DNA of 37,023 bases from Halobacteriovorax sp. (GTDB taxonomy: Bacteria > Bdellovibrionota > Bacteriovoracia > Bacteriovoracales > Bacteriovoracaceae): positions 1-37,023 of the forward strand of contig JAIBDQ010000014.1 in assembly GCA_024686135.1 (NCBI GenBank), in the 5' to 3' direction. The notes below the pieces were generated by a model. It did no database searches. It was given only the letters and a program-made list of their open reading frames with translations, and had not been told where the DNA came from. The stretch's first letter is position 1. Each line of letters starts with the position of its first letter. The position numbers were made by a program, and so were the translations under genes. Of this stretch, positions 15,421 to 23,579 are shown in pieces.

Positions 15421-16431
15421 ATGAACCTTTTTAAGGCCCTTTGCCTTGTATTATTTTTAATATCCCAAGCTGCCTACGCTGGTAAAACCTTCGATACTAT
15501 AAAGAAAAGAGGGGAGGTTAAGTGCGGTGTAACCACGGGGATTCCGGGATTTTCGGTTCCAGACTCTAAAGGGAAGTGGACGGGAATAGATGTTGATGTT
15601 TGTAGAGCAGTTGCAGCGGCCATGTTTGGAAACCCTAATAAAGTAACTTATGTTCCTCTATCTTCTCAGCAAAGATTTACTGCGATTCAATCCGGAGAAG
15701 TTGATCTTCTATCCCGTGTAACCACTCATACACTTTCTAGAGATACGAGTCTTGGACTAAACTTTGCTCCTGTTACTTACTATGACGGACAAGCTTTTAT
15801 GGTAAGAAAGAGCGACGGTATTAAATCAGCAAAAGACTTAAACGGAGCAACTGTATGTGTTCAGCAAGGAACTACGACGGAGCTTGGGTTAGCTGATTAT
15901 TTTAGAGCTAACAAAATGAAGTTTAAGTCAGTTGTTTACGAAGCCAATGATGAAGTGGCACAGGCCTTTGTTAAGAAAAGATGTGATGCTTTTACTACAG
16001 ACGCTTCAGGACTTGCGGCAGAGAGAACAAGATTTAAGAATCCTAGTCAGTATATTATTCTTCCAGAAGTAATTTCTAAAGAGCCACTTGCTCCAGCGGT
16101 AAGACATGGTGATGATAAGTGGTTTGATATTGTTAAGTGGACAGTCTATGCGCTACTAGAAGCTGAAGAAATGGGAATCAATAGCTCTAATGTCGATGGA
16201 TTTAAAAAATCAAAAGATCCAAATATAAAGAGATTTCTTGGTGTGACCAAAGGAAATGGAAAATCTCTGGGGCTTTCTGAAGCTTGGGCCTATAATATTA
16301 TTAAGAAAGTTGGTAATTACTCAGAAATATTTGAAAAGAATATTGGAAAACAAACTTCTTTAAAACTTGAGCGTGGACTTAATGCCCTTTGGAAAGACGG
16401 CGGTATTATGTACGCTCCACCACTTAGATAA
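15421..16431 (+). CDS. aapJ: General amino acid ABC transporter, periplasmic substrate-binding protein
   Basis: Periplasmic binding protein of the Aap/Bzt/Yhd family (broad polar L-amino acid uptake, glutamate and others). Residues 1-20 are a Sec signal peptide ending AAYA. The mature start KTFDTIKKRGEVKCGVTTGIPGFS, the VDVCRAVAAAMFG segment, DLLSRVTTHTLSRDT and VCVQQGTTTELGLADYF follow the family consensus closely. At 336 aa it has the usual length. The ATG is preceded by GGAGAG. It is the first gene of a four-gene operon in the canonical order binding protein, permease, permease, ATPase. The inverted repeat upstream may regulate the whole operon. Confidence 0.9.
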   Translation: MNLFKALCLVLFLISQAAYAGKTFDTIKKRGEVKCGVTTGIPGFSVPDSKGKWTGIDVDVCRAVAAAMFGNPNKVTYVPLSSQQRFTAIQSGEVDLLSRVTTHTLSRDTSLGLNFAPVTYYDGQAFMVRKSDGIKSAKDLNGATVCVQQGTTTELGLADYFRANKMKFKSVVYEANDEVAQAFVKKRCDAFTTDASGLAAERTRFKNPSQYIILPEVISKEPLAPAVRHGDDKWFDIVKWTVYALLEAEEMGINSSNVDGFKKSKDPNIKRFLGVTKGNGKSLGLSEAWAYNIIKKVGNYSEIFEKNIGKQTSLKLERGLNALWKDGGIMYAPPLR

Positions 16432-16437
16432 GGATAG

Positions 16438-17607
16438 GTGCTAGTGGAGGAAAGGACGCCCTTCTGGCAAGACCCAAAAAAAAGATCCCTTGTTTATCAA
16501 GGACTCACTCTCGCGATTGTTGGGGGGATGGGTTACTATCTCTTTAAAAACACCCAAGCAAATCTAACAAAACAAAATATAGCCTCGGGCTTTGGCTTTC
16601 TTTCTCAAGAAGCGGGCTTTGATATTTCTGAATCAGTTATTGAGTACTTTTCAGATGAAACTTATGGAAAAGCTTTAAAGGTAGGTTTTTTAAATACTTT
16701 AAAAGTAAGTGTTGTTGGTAATGTCTTTGCCGTTCTTTTGGGCGGCATAGTAGGTATCTTAAGCATTTCCTCGAACTGGCTTGTTTCTAGAATTTCTCGA
16801 GGTTATGTTGAAATGGTGAGGAATGTCCCACTCTTACTTCAGCTCTTTTTTTGGTACACCCTATTTTCTGAAATTTTCCCTAGTGTAAGACAGGCCTATA
16901 ACCCAATTGCTGGGGTTTTTGTTTCTAATAGGGGAGTCGTTATCCCGGCCTTTGAATCTCATCCGGTTTGGACTTGGGTATTGCTGACGATCCTTGGAAC
17001 GGTGGTTGTTATCGTTCCTCTCATTTTTAGTTGGGGTAAAAAGCAAAAGGAAGAATTTGGAATTGAAAGACCAACAGAATGGATAATGGCTGCGGCATTA
17101 ATCTTTCTTCCTATAATTGTTTGGATGATCGGTGGAATGCCTTCGAAGTTTGAAATTCCTTCTCTTCAGGGATTCAACTTTAAAGGCGGCTTTACCCTAT
17201 CTCCCGAATACATATCTCTACTTTTGGGGCTGGTTCTTTATACGGGAGCATTTATCGCTGAAATTGTTAGGGCCGGAATTTTATCTGTTAATAAAGGTCA
17301 GTGGGAAGCCTCTGAGGCCCTAGGGCTTAGTGGGTGGAGAACTCTGACTCTTGTGATTATTCCTCAGGCCCTAAGAGTCATTATTCCACCACTTACATCG
17401 CAGCTTTTAAACTTAACAAAGAACTCGTCCTTGGCCGTGGCGATTGCTTACCCGGACTTTGTCTCAGTGGCCAACACAAGTTTAAATCAAACAGGTCAGG
17501 CCATAGAGATGGTGGGACTGATTATGCTTGTGTACTTAACTTTTAGTTTAACAACCTCATTTGCCATGAATTGGTACAATAAGAAAATCAAGCTTACGGA
17601 GCGTTAG
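16438..17607 (+). CDS. aapQ: General amino acid ABC transporter permease 1
   Basis: Inner-membrane permease of 389 aa, the AapQ/YhdX-like member of the importer. It starts with one helix, then a periplasmic region of about 60 residues (with a GFGFLSQEAGFDIS segment seen in this family), then the polar amino-acid permease core: an early YGKALKVGFLNTLKVS segment, a VRNVPLLLQLFFWY helix, and near the end the EAA loop QWEASEALGLSGWRTLTLVIIPQA, which docks on the ATPase. The frame opens with GTG at 16438; a second GTG at 16444 has better spacing to the AAGGAT upstream, so the protein may be two residues shorter. Six bases separate it from the binding protein gene, and it shares one base with the next permease. 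Confidence 0.9.
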   Translation: MLVEERTPFWQDPKKRSLVYQGLTLAIVGGMGYYLFKNTQANLTKQNIASGFGFLSQEAGFDISESVIEYFSDETYGKALKVGFLNTLKVSVVGNVFAVLLGGIVGILSISSNWLVSRISRGYVEMVRNVPLLLQLFFWYTLFSEIFPSVRQAYNPIAGVFVSNRGVVIPAFESHPVWTWVLLTILGTVVVIVPLIFSWGKKQKEEFGIERPTEWIMAAALIFLPIIVWMIGGMPSKFEIPSLQGFNFKGGFTLSPEYISLLLGLVLYTGAFIAEIVRAGILSVNKGQWEASEALGLSGWRTLTLVIIPQALRVIIPPLTSQLLNLTKNSSLAVAIAYPDFVSVANTSLNQTGQAIEMVGLIMLVYLTFSLTTSFAMNWYNKKIKLTER

Positions 17608-18713
17608 TGGTTTATAAGTTTACAAAAAACCCTGAAAAAAGAACGCTTCCTAGAATGGAAGCCATGGCGAAGTGGATGAAAAAGAATCTTTTTTCAACCA
17701 AAGGCAATACGGTTCTTTCTCTTTTTTTAATTGCGGGTCTGATTAAAATCTTTACGCCTATTTTTACATGGCTATTTATTGACGCCACTTGGATAGGGGA
17801 TGCCGCTGCTTGCCGTGAAGGAAGCGGGGCTTGTTTAGCCTTCATCAATGAAAAGTTCACCTATATTATTTTTGGACCCTACCCTAGAGAAGAAATTTGG
17901 AGACCTGCACTTACAATGGTTTTAATGTTTGCTCTTCTTTGGTGGTCAAAAGAGCCGAGCCGTTGGAGTAAGAAGCTGGTCAAATGGTGGGCGGGCTTTG
18001 TGGTTCTTGGCTGGATTCTCATGAGCGGAGGTCTTGGTCTTGCTCCTGTTAAAAGTACTTCATGGGGGGGGCTTCCTCTTACTTTAGTTCTTTCCTTTGT
18101 TGGTATTTTTATTAGTTATCCCTTTGGTATAGCTCTGGCCCTAGGTAGACGTAGCCAGATGCCATTTATCAAAAGTATGTGCGTGATTTATATTGAGCTT
18201 ATAAGAGGCGTTCCTATGATCTCTCTTCTTTTTATGAGTTCAGTAATGTTTCCACTATTTTTACCTGAAGGGGTAAGTATCGATAAACTTCTTAGGGCTC
18301 AAGTGGCTATCATTATGTTTATTTCAGCTTATATGGCCGAAGTTGTAAGAGGTGGCCTTGCGGCGATTCCAAAAGGTCAGTATGAAGCAGCGGATGCACT
18401 TGGGCTAAACTATTTTCAGACTATGAGATTTATTATTCTTCCTCAGGCATTAAAAATAGTCATTCCTCCTTCAGTAAACACTGCCATTGGAATGTTAAAA
18501 GATACTTCCTTAGTTATCATTATTGCTTTGTTTGATTTACTTTCAACAACAAAAGCTTCTTTAAAAGATCCAGAGTGGCTTGGCTTTTCAGTAGAGGGAT
18601 ATCTCTTTGCCGCATTTATTTATTTTATTCTCTGTTTTTCCATGGGGAAATACGCAAGAAGATTAGAAGTCGAATTTCACCGAGGTCATAAGAACCGCGA
18701 GGTAAACATATGA
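17607..18713 (+). CDS. aapM: General amino acid ABC transporter permease 2
   Basis: Second inner-membrane permease (368 aa), AapM/YhdY-like, pairing with the first to form the channel. The N-terminal third is an extra membrane region, with a helix near residue 40, a periplasmic loop with two cysteines, and [16 protein letters not shown]. The core then has the [15 protein letters not shown] helix and the EAA loop [20 protein letters not shown]. The start is GTG, overlapping the previous stop by one base. It overlaps the ATPase gene by ATGA, so the operon is tightly coupled. The fold and gene order are clear; exact substrates are not. Confidence 0.9.
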   Translation: MVYKFTKNPEKRTLPRMEAMAKWMKKNLFSTKGNTVLSLFLIAGLIKIFTPIFTWLFIDATWIGDAAACREGSGACLAFINEKFTYIIFGPYPREEIWRPALTMVLMFALLWWSKEPSRWSKKLVKWWAGFVVLGWILMSGGLGLAPVKSTSWGGLPLTLVLSFVGIFISYPFGIALALGRRSQMPFIKSMCVIYIELIRGVPMISLLFMSSVMFPLFLPEGVSIDKLLRAQVAIIMFISAYMAEVVRGGLAAIPKGQYEAADALGLNYFQTMRFIILPQALKIVIPPSVNTAIGMLKDTSLVIIIALFDLLSTTKASLKDPEWLGFSVEGYLFAAFIYFILCFSMGKYARRLEVEFHRGHKNREVNI

Positions 18714-19450
18714 GTACGAACCCCATTATTGAAATGAAAGATATGAATAAATGGTTTGATGATTTTCATGTCTTAAAGAATATTAATTTCCAAGTAAATA
18801 ACGGTGAAAAAATTGTTATTTGTGGTCCGTCTGGTTCAGGTAAGTCTACGCTTATTAGATGTATTAATCGCCTTGAAGTTCATCAGAATGGAAAAATTAT
18901 TGTTGATGGAACGGAGCTTACTAATAACTTAAAACATATTGAAAAAATTAGAGCTGAAGTTGGAATGTGTTTTCAGCATTTTAATCTATTTCCTCATTTA
19001 AGCATTGTGGATAATTTGGCACTAGCTCCAATGTGGGTAAGAAAAGAAAGTAAGAAAGAGGCAAGTGAAAGGGCCATGCACTTTTTAGAGAAAGTTAAGA
19101 TTGCTGATCAGGCACTAAAATATCCCGGCCAACTATCTGGAGGTCAGCAGCAGCGTGTGGCCATTGCTAGGGCCCTTTGTATGAAGCCAAAGATCATGCT
19201 TTTTGACGAGCCAACTTCTGCTCTAGACCCTGAAATGGTGAAAGAGGTTCTTGATGTGATGGTTAGTCTTGCTGAGGAAGGGATGACTATGCTTTGTGTG
19301 ACCCACGAGATGGGATTTGCAAGGCAAGTAGCTGACCGAGTTGTCTTTATGGACGATGGTCAAATTGTTGAAGAGGCCAAACCGGATGAGTTCTTTGATA
19401 ACCCTCAACACGAAAGATCTAAAGAGTTTCTCTCGCAAATTCTTCATTAG
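18710..19450 (+). CDS. aapP: General amino acid ABC transporter ATP-binding protein
   Basis: Cytoplasmic ATPase that powers the importer. It has Walker A GPSGSGKS at about 39-46, a Q-loop in [11 protein letters not shown], the signature LSGGQQQR, Walker [15 protein letters not shown], and the switch His in CVTHEMGFA. The 246-aa length and the [12 protein letters not shown] and [11 protein letters not shown] segments are typical of polar amino-acid ATPases (GlnQ/AapP). It is the last gene of the operon; the ATGA overlap couples it to the second permease. No T-run terminator is obvious after the stop, although a short GTCTA...TAGAC repeat lies about 10 bases beyond it. Confidence 0.95.
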   Translation: MSTNPIIEMKDMNKWFDDFHVLKNINFQVNNGEKIVICGPSGSGKSTLIRCINRLEVHQNGKIIVDGTELTNNLKHIEKIRAEVGMCFQHFNLFPHLSIVDNLALAPMWVRKESKKEASERAMHFLEKVKIADQALKYPGQLSGGQQQRVAIARALCMKPKIMLFDEPTSALDPEMVKEVLDVMVSLAEEGMTMLCVTHEMGFARQVADRVVFMDDGQIVEEAKPDEFFDNPQHERSKEFLSQILH

Positions 19451-19593
19451 CTCAAAAACGTCTAGTCTTTAGACAGTATGTAAGAAGTACACAATTTACC
19501 CCTATAATAATTACTGATTTCAGTTACTTAGGGGGGCTTTCTTGGCATTTTCTTTGCTTATAAATAGGAAAGATAATGAGAGGGGAAACCACC

Positions 19594-20304
19594 ATGAGAA
19601 AGCTACTTATAAGCTTTGTATTTACACTTCTAACTGCTCAAACGGCCTATGCCAATGCTGAGCAAACGAGAACTGAGCATTCCGTTAAGCTACTTAAGGC
19701 CTTTGAGGCTGAAAAGGTCGACTCAGTCATCAACTCTAGTGTAAGCGCCATTAAGTGTGGTGACGGTGTAAACCATGTTACTGAAAAGAGCGCTTCAGAA
19801 GATGTTATAGATAGAGGACCAGGAAGAGCGCCGGCTATTTTCGCTAGAAAAAGTAAGCTTGATAGTTTTAAGGAACTTGTAGAAAAAGGCGAGTTCAGAG
19901 AGCAATTTTATAAAGAAGGCGATATTTATTCATATAGTTCTGAATCAAAAGAAAGTAGAGACTTTATGAATATGGAATATGAAATAAGTAACTTTGAGCA
20001 TGTTTTCAATAGAAAATCTAAAACTGAAGAACAGCCTTTTGAACATGAGATGGGCCTAACTGAAGCTGAAGTTAAAGCTGCTCTTATGGCCATTATCGCT
20101 AAAGCAGATGAGAGCTATCAAACAAAAGAGAAGGCCTTCGTTTTTAGAATCGATGAAAAAGCTTATTTGATAGACCTTGAGTTACCACTTCTTGCTAACC
20201 CTGTTTACAAGCAAGATGTAACCACTGGTAATATTGATTACGGCTTTTCAAATGTGGTTCCAAGAACCAGCGAGTTTGACCTAAATTTCGTCACAATGAA
20301 GTAG
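19594..20304 (+). CDS. Exported hypothetical protein (236 aa)
   Basis: I do not recognise this protein. Residues 1-20 form a clear Sec signal peptide (basic start, hydrophobic core, cleavage after AYA), so it is periplasmic or secreted. The mature protein is charged, has a single conserved-looking Cys (AIKCGDG) and an Ala/Glu-rich helical part (EAEVKAALMAIIAKADE), and no membrane segments. The ATG at 19594 is chosen because GAGAGGGGAA lies eight bases upstream and gives a proper signal peptide; an earlier in-frame ATG overlaps that site. A perfect TATAAT lies at 19505-19510, but without a good -35 box. A terminator follows at 20346. Confidence 0.72.
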   Translation: MRKLLISFVFTLLTAQTAYANAEQTRTEHSVKLLKAFEAEKVDSVINSSVSAIKCGDGVNHVTEKSASEDVIDRGPGRAPAIFARKSKLDSFKELVEKGEFREQFYKEGDIYSYSSESKESRDFMNMEYEISNFEHVFNRKSKTEEQPFEHEMGLTEAEVKAALMAIIAKADESYQTKEKAFVFRIDEKAYLIDLELPLLANPVYKQDVTTGNIDYGFSNVVPRTSEFDLNFVTMK

Positions 20305-20345
20305 TCTTAACTTACGACGAAAATCAAAACATAATTTTTTCCCTA

Positions 20346-20369
20346 AGCCACTTTTAAGTGGCTTTTTTT
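20346..20369 (+). terminator. Rho-independent terminator
   Basis: Stem AGCCACT (20346-20352) and AGTGGCT (20357-20363), loop TTTA, followed directly by a run of T. It lies 42 bases after the stop of the preceding exported protein gene and ends its transcript. Confidence 0.9.
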
Positions 20370-20396
20370 GTTAGTTTCTTCGTACTGGAGAACTTA

Positions 20397-21218
20397 ATGA
20401 AAAGAAGAATCTACGCCATTTTGGCAGTACTATGCCTTTTTAATATGTTGAATGTGAATGCTTCAACTTATACAAACCTAAAGATTGAAAACTGCTCAAA
20501 AGAAAGTGTAGGTCCTTATGTTTATTCTGACGATTTCTCCTGGGGAATGAGCCTTGATCAGATAAAAGAAAAAAGCACAGAGATTTATAGTTCAGGAAAA
20601 AGACTAAGAAAGAGAGCCTTTTTTGATGGGAAGAACGTGGTTATGCCACTCTCGATTTCAGGAGGGGATGCGCTTGTGAAGCTTGGCCCAAGATTCTTGG
20701 AGTCTGTTCAAAAGCATATCGAAGTTGGGTATAAGAGAGGTTATATAGACGCCGTCATCTTTCCAGATATGGGTCATAGTCACTTCTTTATTCCAAAGAA
20801 GTTTTATGAGGAAGTACTCGCTCCCATGCCCAATTCAAAAAGAGGCGAGAAGTATGAGTTGATGATAAATCATCCCGAACTTAAAATTCTTTATCATACT
20901 GCTGAACAGCTTACGATGCTTGATGAAAATAAAAAGCCACTTCCAGATAGAATGCTTCAGTGGCGATTTTATACGAGAAACCTAGTCGGTGATAATAAAG
21001 CGCTTGGGAGAGTTGAGTTACTTCATGAGACTGAATCAAGTCATAATACAGGAAGAGATTACGATGATAAGCACCGTTATTGGGGGCATGGGTTTAATAT
21101 TAGCGCTTCAAAGAATGGATGTTTTTCTTTTACAAAAAAAGGTAAAACTTTTTATTTTGATTTAAGTTTTGATGATCTAACGAGTTCTAGTACAAATACA
21201 GATGGCTGGGACTTTTAA
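20397..21218 (+). CDS. Exported hypothetical protein (273 aa)
   Basis: I do not recognise the fold. A Sec signal peptide covers about residues 1-23 (ending NVNA). The mature protein has several His-rich spots (GHSHFFIPKKF, HETESSHNTGRDYDDKHRYWGHGF) that could bind a metal, and two cysteines (ENCSKES near the start, NGCFSF near the end) placed so that they could bond. There are no membrane helices after the signal. The ATG at 20397 follows CTGGAGAA with good spacing. A longer GTG-started frame begins inside the preceding terminator and is not credible. The transcript seems to end in the compound palindrome just after the stop. A role in handling a secreted enzyme or metal is only speculation. 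Confidence 0.7.
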   Translation: MKRRIYAILAVLCLFNMLNVNASTYTNLKIENCSKESVGPYVYSDDFSWGMSLDQIKEKSTEIYSSGKRLRKRAFFDGKNVVMPLSISGGDALVKLGPRFLESVQKHIEVGYKRGYIDAVIFPDMGHSHFFIPKKFYEEVLAPMPNSKRGEKYELMINHPELKILYHTAEQLTMLDENKKPLPDRMLQWRFYTRNLVGDNKALGRVELLHETESSHNTGRDYDDKHRYWGHGFNISASKNGCFSFTKKGKTFYFDLSFDDLTSSSTNTDGWDF

Positions 21219-21220
21219 AG

Positions 21221-21274
21221 AAGTTTAGGTGCCCACTTCGACCGGTCGTCCAGGACCTGTGAGCACCAAAACTT
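21221..21274. other. Compound palindromic element between convergent genes
   Basis: A 54-nt element fills the gap between two convergent stop codons. The outer arms, AAGTTTAGGTGCCCAC (21221-21236) and GTGAGCACCAAAACTT (21259-21274), are complementary apart from two positions (one a possible G-U). Inside is a perfect 10-bp palindrome CGACCGGTCG (21239-21248), then a short CAGG/CCTG hairpin. Both flanks are TTTTAA-like. It is markedly richer in GC than its surroundings. It may act as a bidirectional terminator or be a dispersed REP-like repeat; only one copy is seen here. Confidence 0.65.
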
Positions 21275-21484
21275 TTAACGGTTATTATCGCGCTTGTTTT
21301 CTTCGAATTTTTCAGACTCGTAGTTAGCAATATCGCGGTAGCCGTGCTTTTTTTCTAACCATGCATTGTCATTTTGTTCCTTATGCTCGATTGCATAGGG
21401 GTCTTGAAATAGGGCACATCCTTGTCCGAAAAGAACAATTCCGAGCATTCCAGTGATAACAAGTAGGCTCAATACTTTCTTCAT
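21275..21484 (-). CDS. Small lipoprotein (69 aa)
   Basis: Short exported lipoprotein. Residues 1-22 are a hydrophobic signal peptide and Cys23 in GQGC is the lipidation site. The mature peptide is only about 47 residues, strongly charged and hydrophilic (EHKEQNDN, EKFEENKRDN), with no recognisable domain. Ala at +2 suggests outer-membrane sorting. The start is well supported by AAGGAGGG eight bases upstream. The gene ends exactly at the compound palindrome and is divergent from a small membrane protein gene. Short surface or periplasmic lipoproteins of this kind are common in predatory bacteria, but no function can be assigned. Confidence 0.75.
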   Translation of the reverse strand: MKKVLSLLVITGMLGIVLFGQGCALFQDPYAIEHKEQNDNAWLEKKHGYRDIANYESEKFEENKRDNNR

Positions 21485-21672
21485 AATCCCTCCTTGGGGT
21501 TAGGGTTGCAGGTTGAAGCGTATACCTACCTATCGGCTCTAAAAGGGGAAATAAGAGGGTTTGAGGGCATATGGGCAGTGTTTGCCGATTGTTTTAGTAA
21601 GTGACCGATAAATTATTTAGAAATCTTCAAAAAAGGGCTTAAGTTTTTTGCAAAATACCCGACAAGATTAGT

Positions 21673-21855
21673 ATGGAACTCGATAATCAACGGCTTTTAA
21701 CTTTTATTACAACAATCGGCCTTTTGATCACTATCGTAACGACCTTAACTTTACCTGCACTCAATTGGGGTAAAGAGAAGAAGGTTGAACCCATAGTAAA
21801 AAAAGAAATAAAACTAGAATATAAAATCCCAAAGCGATTAAGTTCAACTCATTAA
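21673..21855 (+). CDS. Small single-helix membrane protein (60 aa)
   Basis: Predicted small protein with one membrane helix at about residues 9-30 (LTFITTIGLLITIVTTLTL), a short N-terminal segment and a basic, Lys/Glu-rich tail (KKVEPIVKKEIKLEYKIPKR) that would face the cytoplasm by the positive-inside rule. No strong Shine-Dalgarno is seen before the ATG, so the gene is less certain than its neighbours. It lies alone in an otherwise gene-poor stretch, divergent from the small lipoprotein. I do not recognise a family. Confidence 0.45.
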   Translation: MELDNQRLLTFITTIGLLITIVTTLTLPALNWGKEKKVEPIVKKEIKLEYKIPKRLSSTH

Positions 21856-21954
21856 TAATTAGATAAAGAATTTTTTTCTTTTTAGTGGAAGTTATTAATG
21901 CCCCTCAATACATCTAAATACAATAGACTTCCTTTGCAAGGGTAAAGTTTAAGT

Positions 21955-21981
21955 TTCATGCCTCCGATAAGGAGGCATGAA
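21955..21981 (+). promoter_or_regulatory. Hairpin sequestering the ribosome binding site and start codon
   Basis: A perfect 11-bp stem, TTCATGCCTCC (21955-21965) and GGAGGCATGAA (21971-21981), with loop GATAA. The 3' arm contains the Shine-Dalgarno (AAGGAGG, partly in the loop) and the ATG at 21977. No T-run follows, so it is not a terminator. When folded it should block translation of the 77-aa gene. A weaker hairpin, ACTTCCTT-TGC-AAGG plus AAGT with a bulge, lies just upstream at about 21928-21950. This looks like an expression platform or RNA thermometer. Confidence 0.65.
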
Positions 21982-22210
21982 CTTTGAGACAGTAAAAACT
22001 TTAAAAGGCGAGTTTATAGTAATCCTCGAAGAAACTAAGGATGGAGGGTATCTCTGTGTCTTCTCTAAAGGTGAGCATGTTATTCTTGCTCCTACTGAGC
22101 TCGATCAGGATACATTTTCGGAATACTCTGAAGATGATATGAGGGTGACTCTTAAACAGAGAGAGGCTCTAAAGAACTATTTTAATAATGATGTCTCTAA
22201 GGCTGCTTAA
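21977..22210 (+). CDS. Small hypothetical protein (77 aa) under a start-site hairpin
   Basis: Unrecognised acidic cytoplasmic protein of 77 residues. It appears to be beta-rich at the start (GEFIVILEETKDGGYLCVFSKG) with a helical, charged C-terminal half (SEDDMRVTLKQREALKNYF). There is no signal peptide or membrane helix. The start is supported by a consensus AAGGAGG, which lies in a perfect hairpin together with the ATG, so expression is probably controlled at translation. Its 3' end overlaps the convergent lipoprotein gene by 4 bases. What it does is unknown. The unusually strong ribosome site combined with occlusion suggests high output when the leader opens. Confidence 0.68.
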   Translation: MNFETVKTLKGEFIVILEETKDGGYLCVFSKGEHVILAPTELDQDTFSEYSEDDMRVTLKQREALKNYFNNDVSKAA

Positions 22211-22701
22211 CGAAGTTCTCTTTTTACACAATTGACAATACTTCTATCAACCCACGGTTTCTCCACTTTATCTTGGCAACTATCTAAGACATTTTGAGTA
22301 AATGCATGGCAATCATTTTCATTTTGAAATCTAGAATCCTTTCTCTTTGCCATACAGAAGAAGCTCATATTTTGAGAGATTTCAATTTGAAGTTCTTTTA
22401 CTTTATCTTTTCCTAGGGCAGGCTTCTTAGGTCTTCTTTGTTTCGTAATCTTTTTCTTTTTGTAGTATCTCGTTTTCTTGCGGGTTACTTTTCTTCTTTT
22501 TAATGCATTTCTTTTTCTTTGGATTTTCTTCCAGTTATCCCAACGTAACTTCTTATATAGCTCTATGGCCTTTTCTTTTTCAATTTCTTCAAAGCTTTTT
22601 TCAACGTCTGCTGAATAGGTTTTCTTAGATGATTCCCTCTTTCCTGTTTGTGCGCAGGAAAGAAGAAGGGTAAGTAAAAAGATGGTGAAAAAATAGCGCA
22701 T
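22207..22701 (-). CDS. Basic lipoprotein (164 aa)
   Basis: Exported lipoprotein with a short signal peptide and lipobox LLLSC (Cys16, Ala at +2). Residues of about 45-100 are extremely rich in Lys and Arg (RKRNALKRRKVTRKKTRYYKKKK), followed by a domain of about 60 residues with four cysteines (MSFFCMAKRK, NDCHAF, DSCQDKVE, NCVKREL) that may form two disulphides. A basic stretch exported next to a secreted nuclease could bind nucleic acid, but that is a guess. Its ATG overlaps the TGA of the upstream endonuclease gene by one base, so the two are co-translated. Confidence 0.75.
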   Translation of the reverse strand: MRYFFTIFLLTLLLSCAQTGKRESSKKTYSADVEKSFEEIEKEKAIELYKKLRWDNWKKIQRKRNALKRRKVTRKKTRYYKKKKITKQRRPKKPALGKDKVKELQIEISQNMSFFCMAKRKDSRFQNENDCHAFTQNVLDSCQDKVEKPWVDRSIVNCVKRELR

Positions 22702-23453
22702 CAGTAATTTTTAATTCTATAAACCCATTTAGGATAATCGATAAAAGGGTTTCTATTCCCTTGAAATTTTTCAACTAAATTATTTCTTCTTCTTTCGAAC
22801 GAGTCAACAGGATCAGCTTCGTGCCATTTTCTCAGGTAGCGCTCTTCTGCGTCGTCGATTTCAATATTATATCGCACGGAAAAATAAAAGAGGGCCCTCG
22901 CTACATTACCTCGGTGGTTGGCAGGAGGCTCAAAGGCTAAATACTCTAAGAACTTACCAGAGCCGTATTTTGAAGCGGCACAATTTCTTAGGGGGTTTCC
23001 ATCAACCATCGAGAATAAGTGATTCTTTCTTGTGCTATTGGCCCTAGAGTCAGTTGGGTATAGATGATGTAAATCTGTTAGTTGCTTATTTTTACTTTCA
23101 TTTGGATTAAAGCGAGACTTTGGCCAGGTATGTTCGCAGTTGATGACTGCATGGTTAGGAATTTTTCCTGGTCCAACACCGTCTTTTGTACCGATTTCTT
23201 TTTTACAGTAGACCTCTTTTACAAAGTATTTTTTACCAGATTTTTGAAGATGTATATTTCCAAAAAGTTCGATTCTGGCCTGTTTGTAACTAATTCCACC
23301 ACGGTGAGTATTAGAGAGATGTTCATAAAGTTCTTCTTCAAAACTTCCTGATTCTTTAATGATCTCTGAGGGGTAGTAATCTTTTGAATCAGCATAGGCG
23401 GTAACTGAGCTCAAAAATAATGAGACAAGTAAAAATTGTTTTAGCAGCGACAT
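22701..23453 (-). CDS. Secreted endonuclease I family protein
   Basis: Extracellular or periplasmic non-specific nuclease of the endonuclease I family (Vvn/Dns/EndA type, beta-beta-alpha metal fold). A Sec signal peptide covers about residues 1-21 (ending AYA). The family core is clear: INCEHTWPKSRF with metal ligand Glu107 and general base His108, then QLTDLHHLYPTDSRANSTRKNH with the remaining metal and catalytic residues, and GDVARALFYFSVRY-like (GNVARALFYFSVRY) near the end. At 250 aa it has the normal length. AAGGA lies nine bases before the ATG. It is followed by the coupled basic lipoprotein. In a predator or scavenger such an enzyme would degrade prey or environmental DNA; that role is inferred. 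Confidence 0.92.
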   Translation of the reverse strand: MSLLKQFLLVSLFLSSVTAYADSKDYYPSEIIKESGSFEEELYEHLSNTHRGGISYKQARIELFGNIHLQKSGKKYFVKEVYCKKEIGTKDGVGPGKIPNHAVINCEHTWPKSRFNPNESKNKQLTDLHHLYPTDSRANSTRKNHLFSMVDGNPLRNCAASKYGSGKFLEYLAFEPPANHRGNVARALFYFSVRYNIEIDDAEERYLRKWHEADPVDSFERRRNNLVEKFQGNRNPFIDYPKWVYRIKNY

Positions 23454-23511
23454 TCCATTCCGTCCTTGGATTGGGTTAGGCTATAAGGATAGTTCGGAAA
23501 TAGGGAACTGC

Positions 23512-23545
23512 CAAAAAAAGAAAGCCCGAGCTTTGTGCTCGGGCT
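23512..23545 (-). terminator. Rho-independent terminator of the PLD-like gene
   Basis: A 9-bp GC-rich stem, AGCCCGAGC (23523-23531) and GCTCGGGCT (23537-23545), loop TTTGT. On the minus strand it is followed by TTTCTTTTTTT. It lies 35 bases after the PLD-like gene and before the endonuclease promoter region. Confidence 0.92.
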
Positions 23546-23579
23546 GCTCTGCGTATTAAAATATTTTATTGATATTTAA

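Noticed and set aside
19501-19536. CCCCTA/TAGGGG repeat with an inner ACTG/CAGT hairpin around a TATAAT
   Set aside because: The stems are short, and the TATAAT has no matching -35, so neither a promoter nor an RNA element can be supported.
20358-20396. Longer GTG-started N-terminus of the exported 273-aa protein
   Set aside because: This start lies inside the preceding terminator stem and would destroy the signal peptide; ATG 20397 has a good ribosome site.
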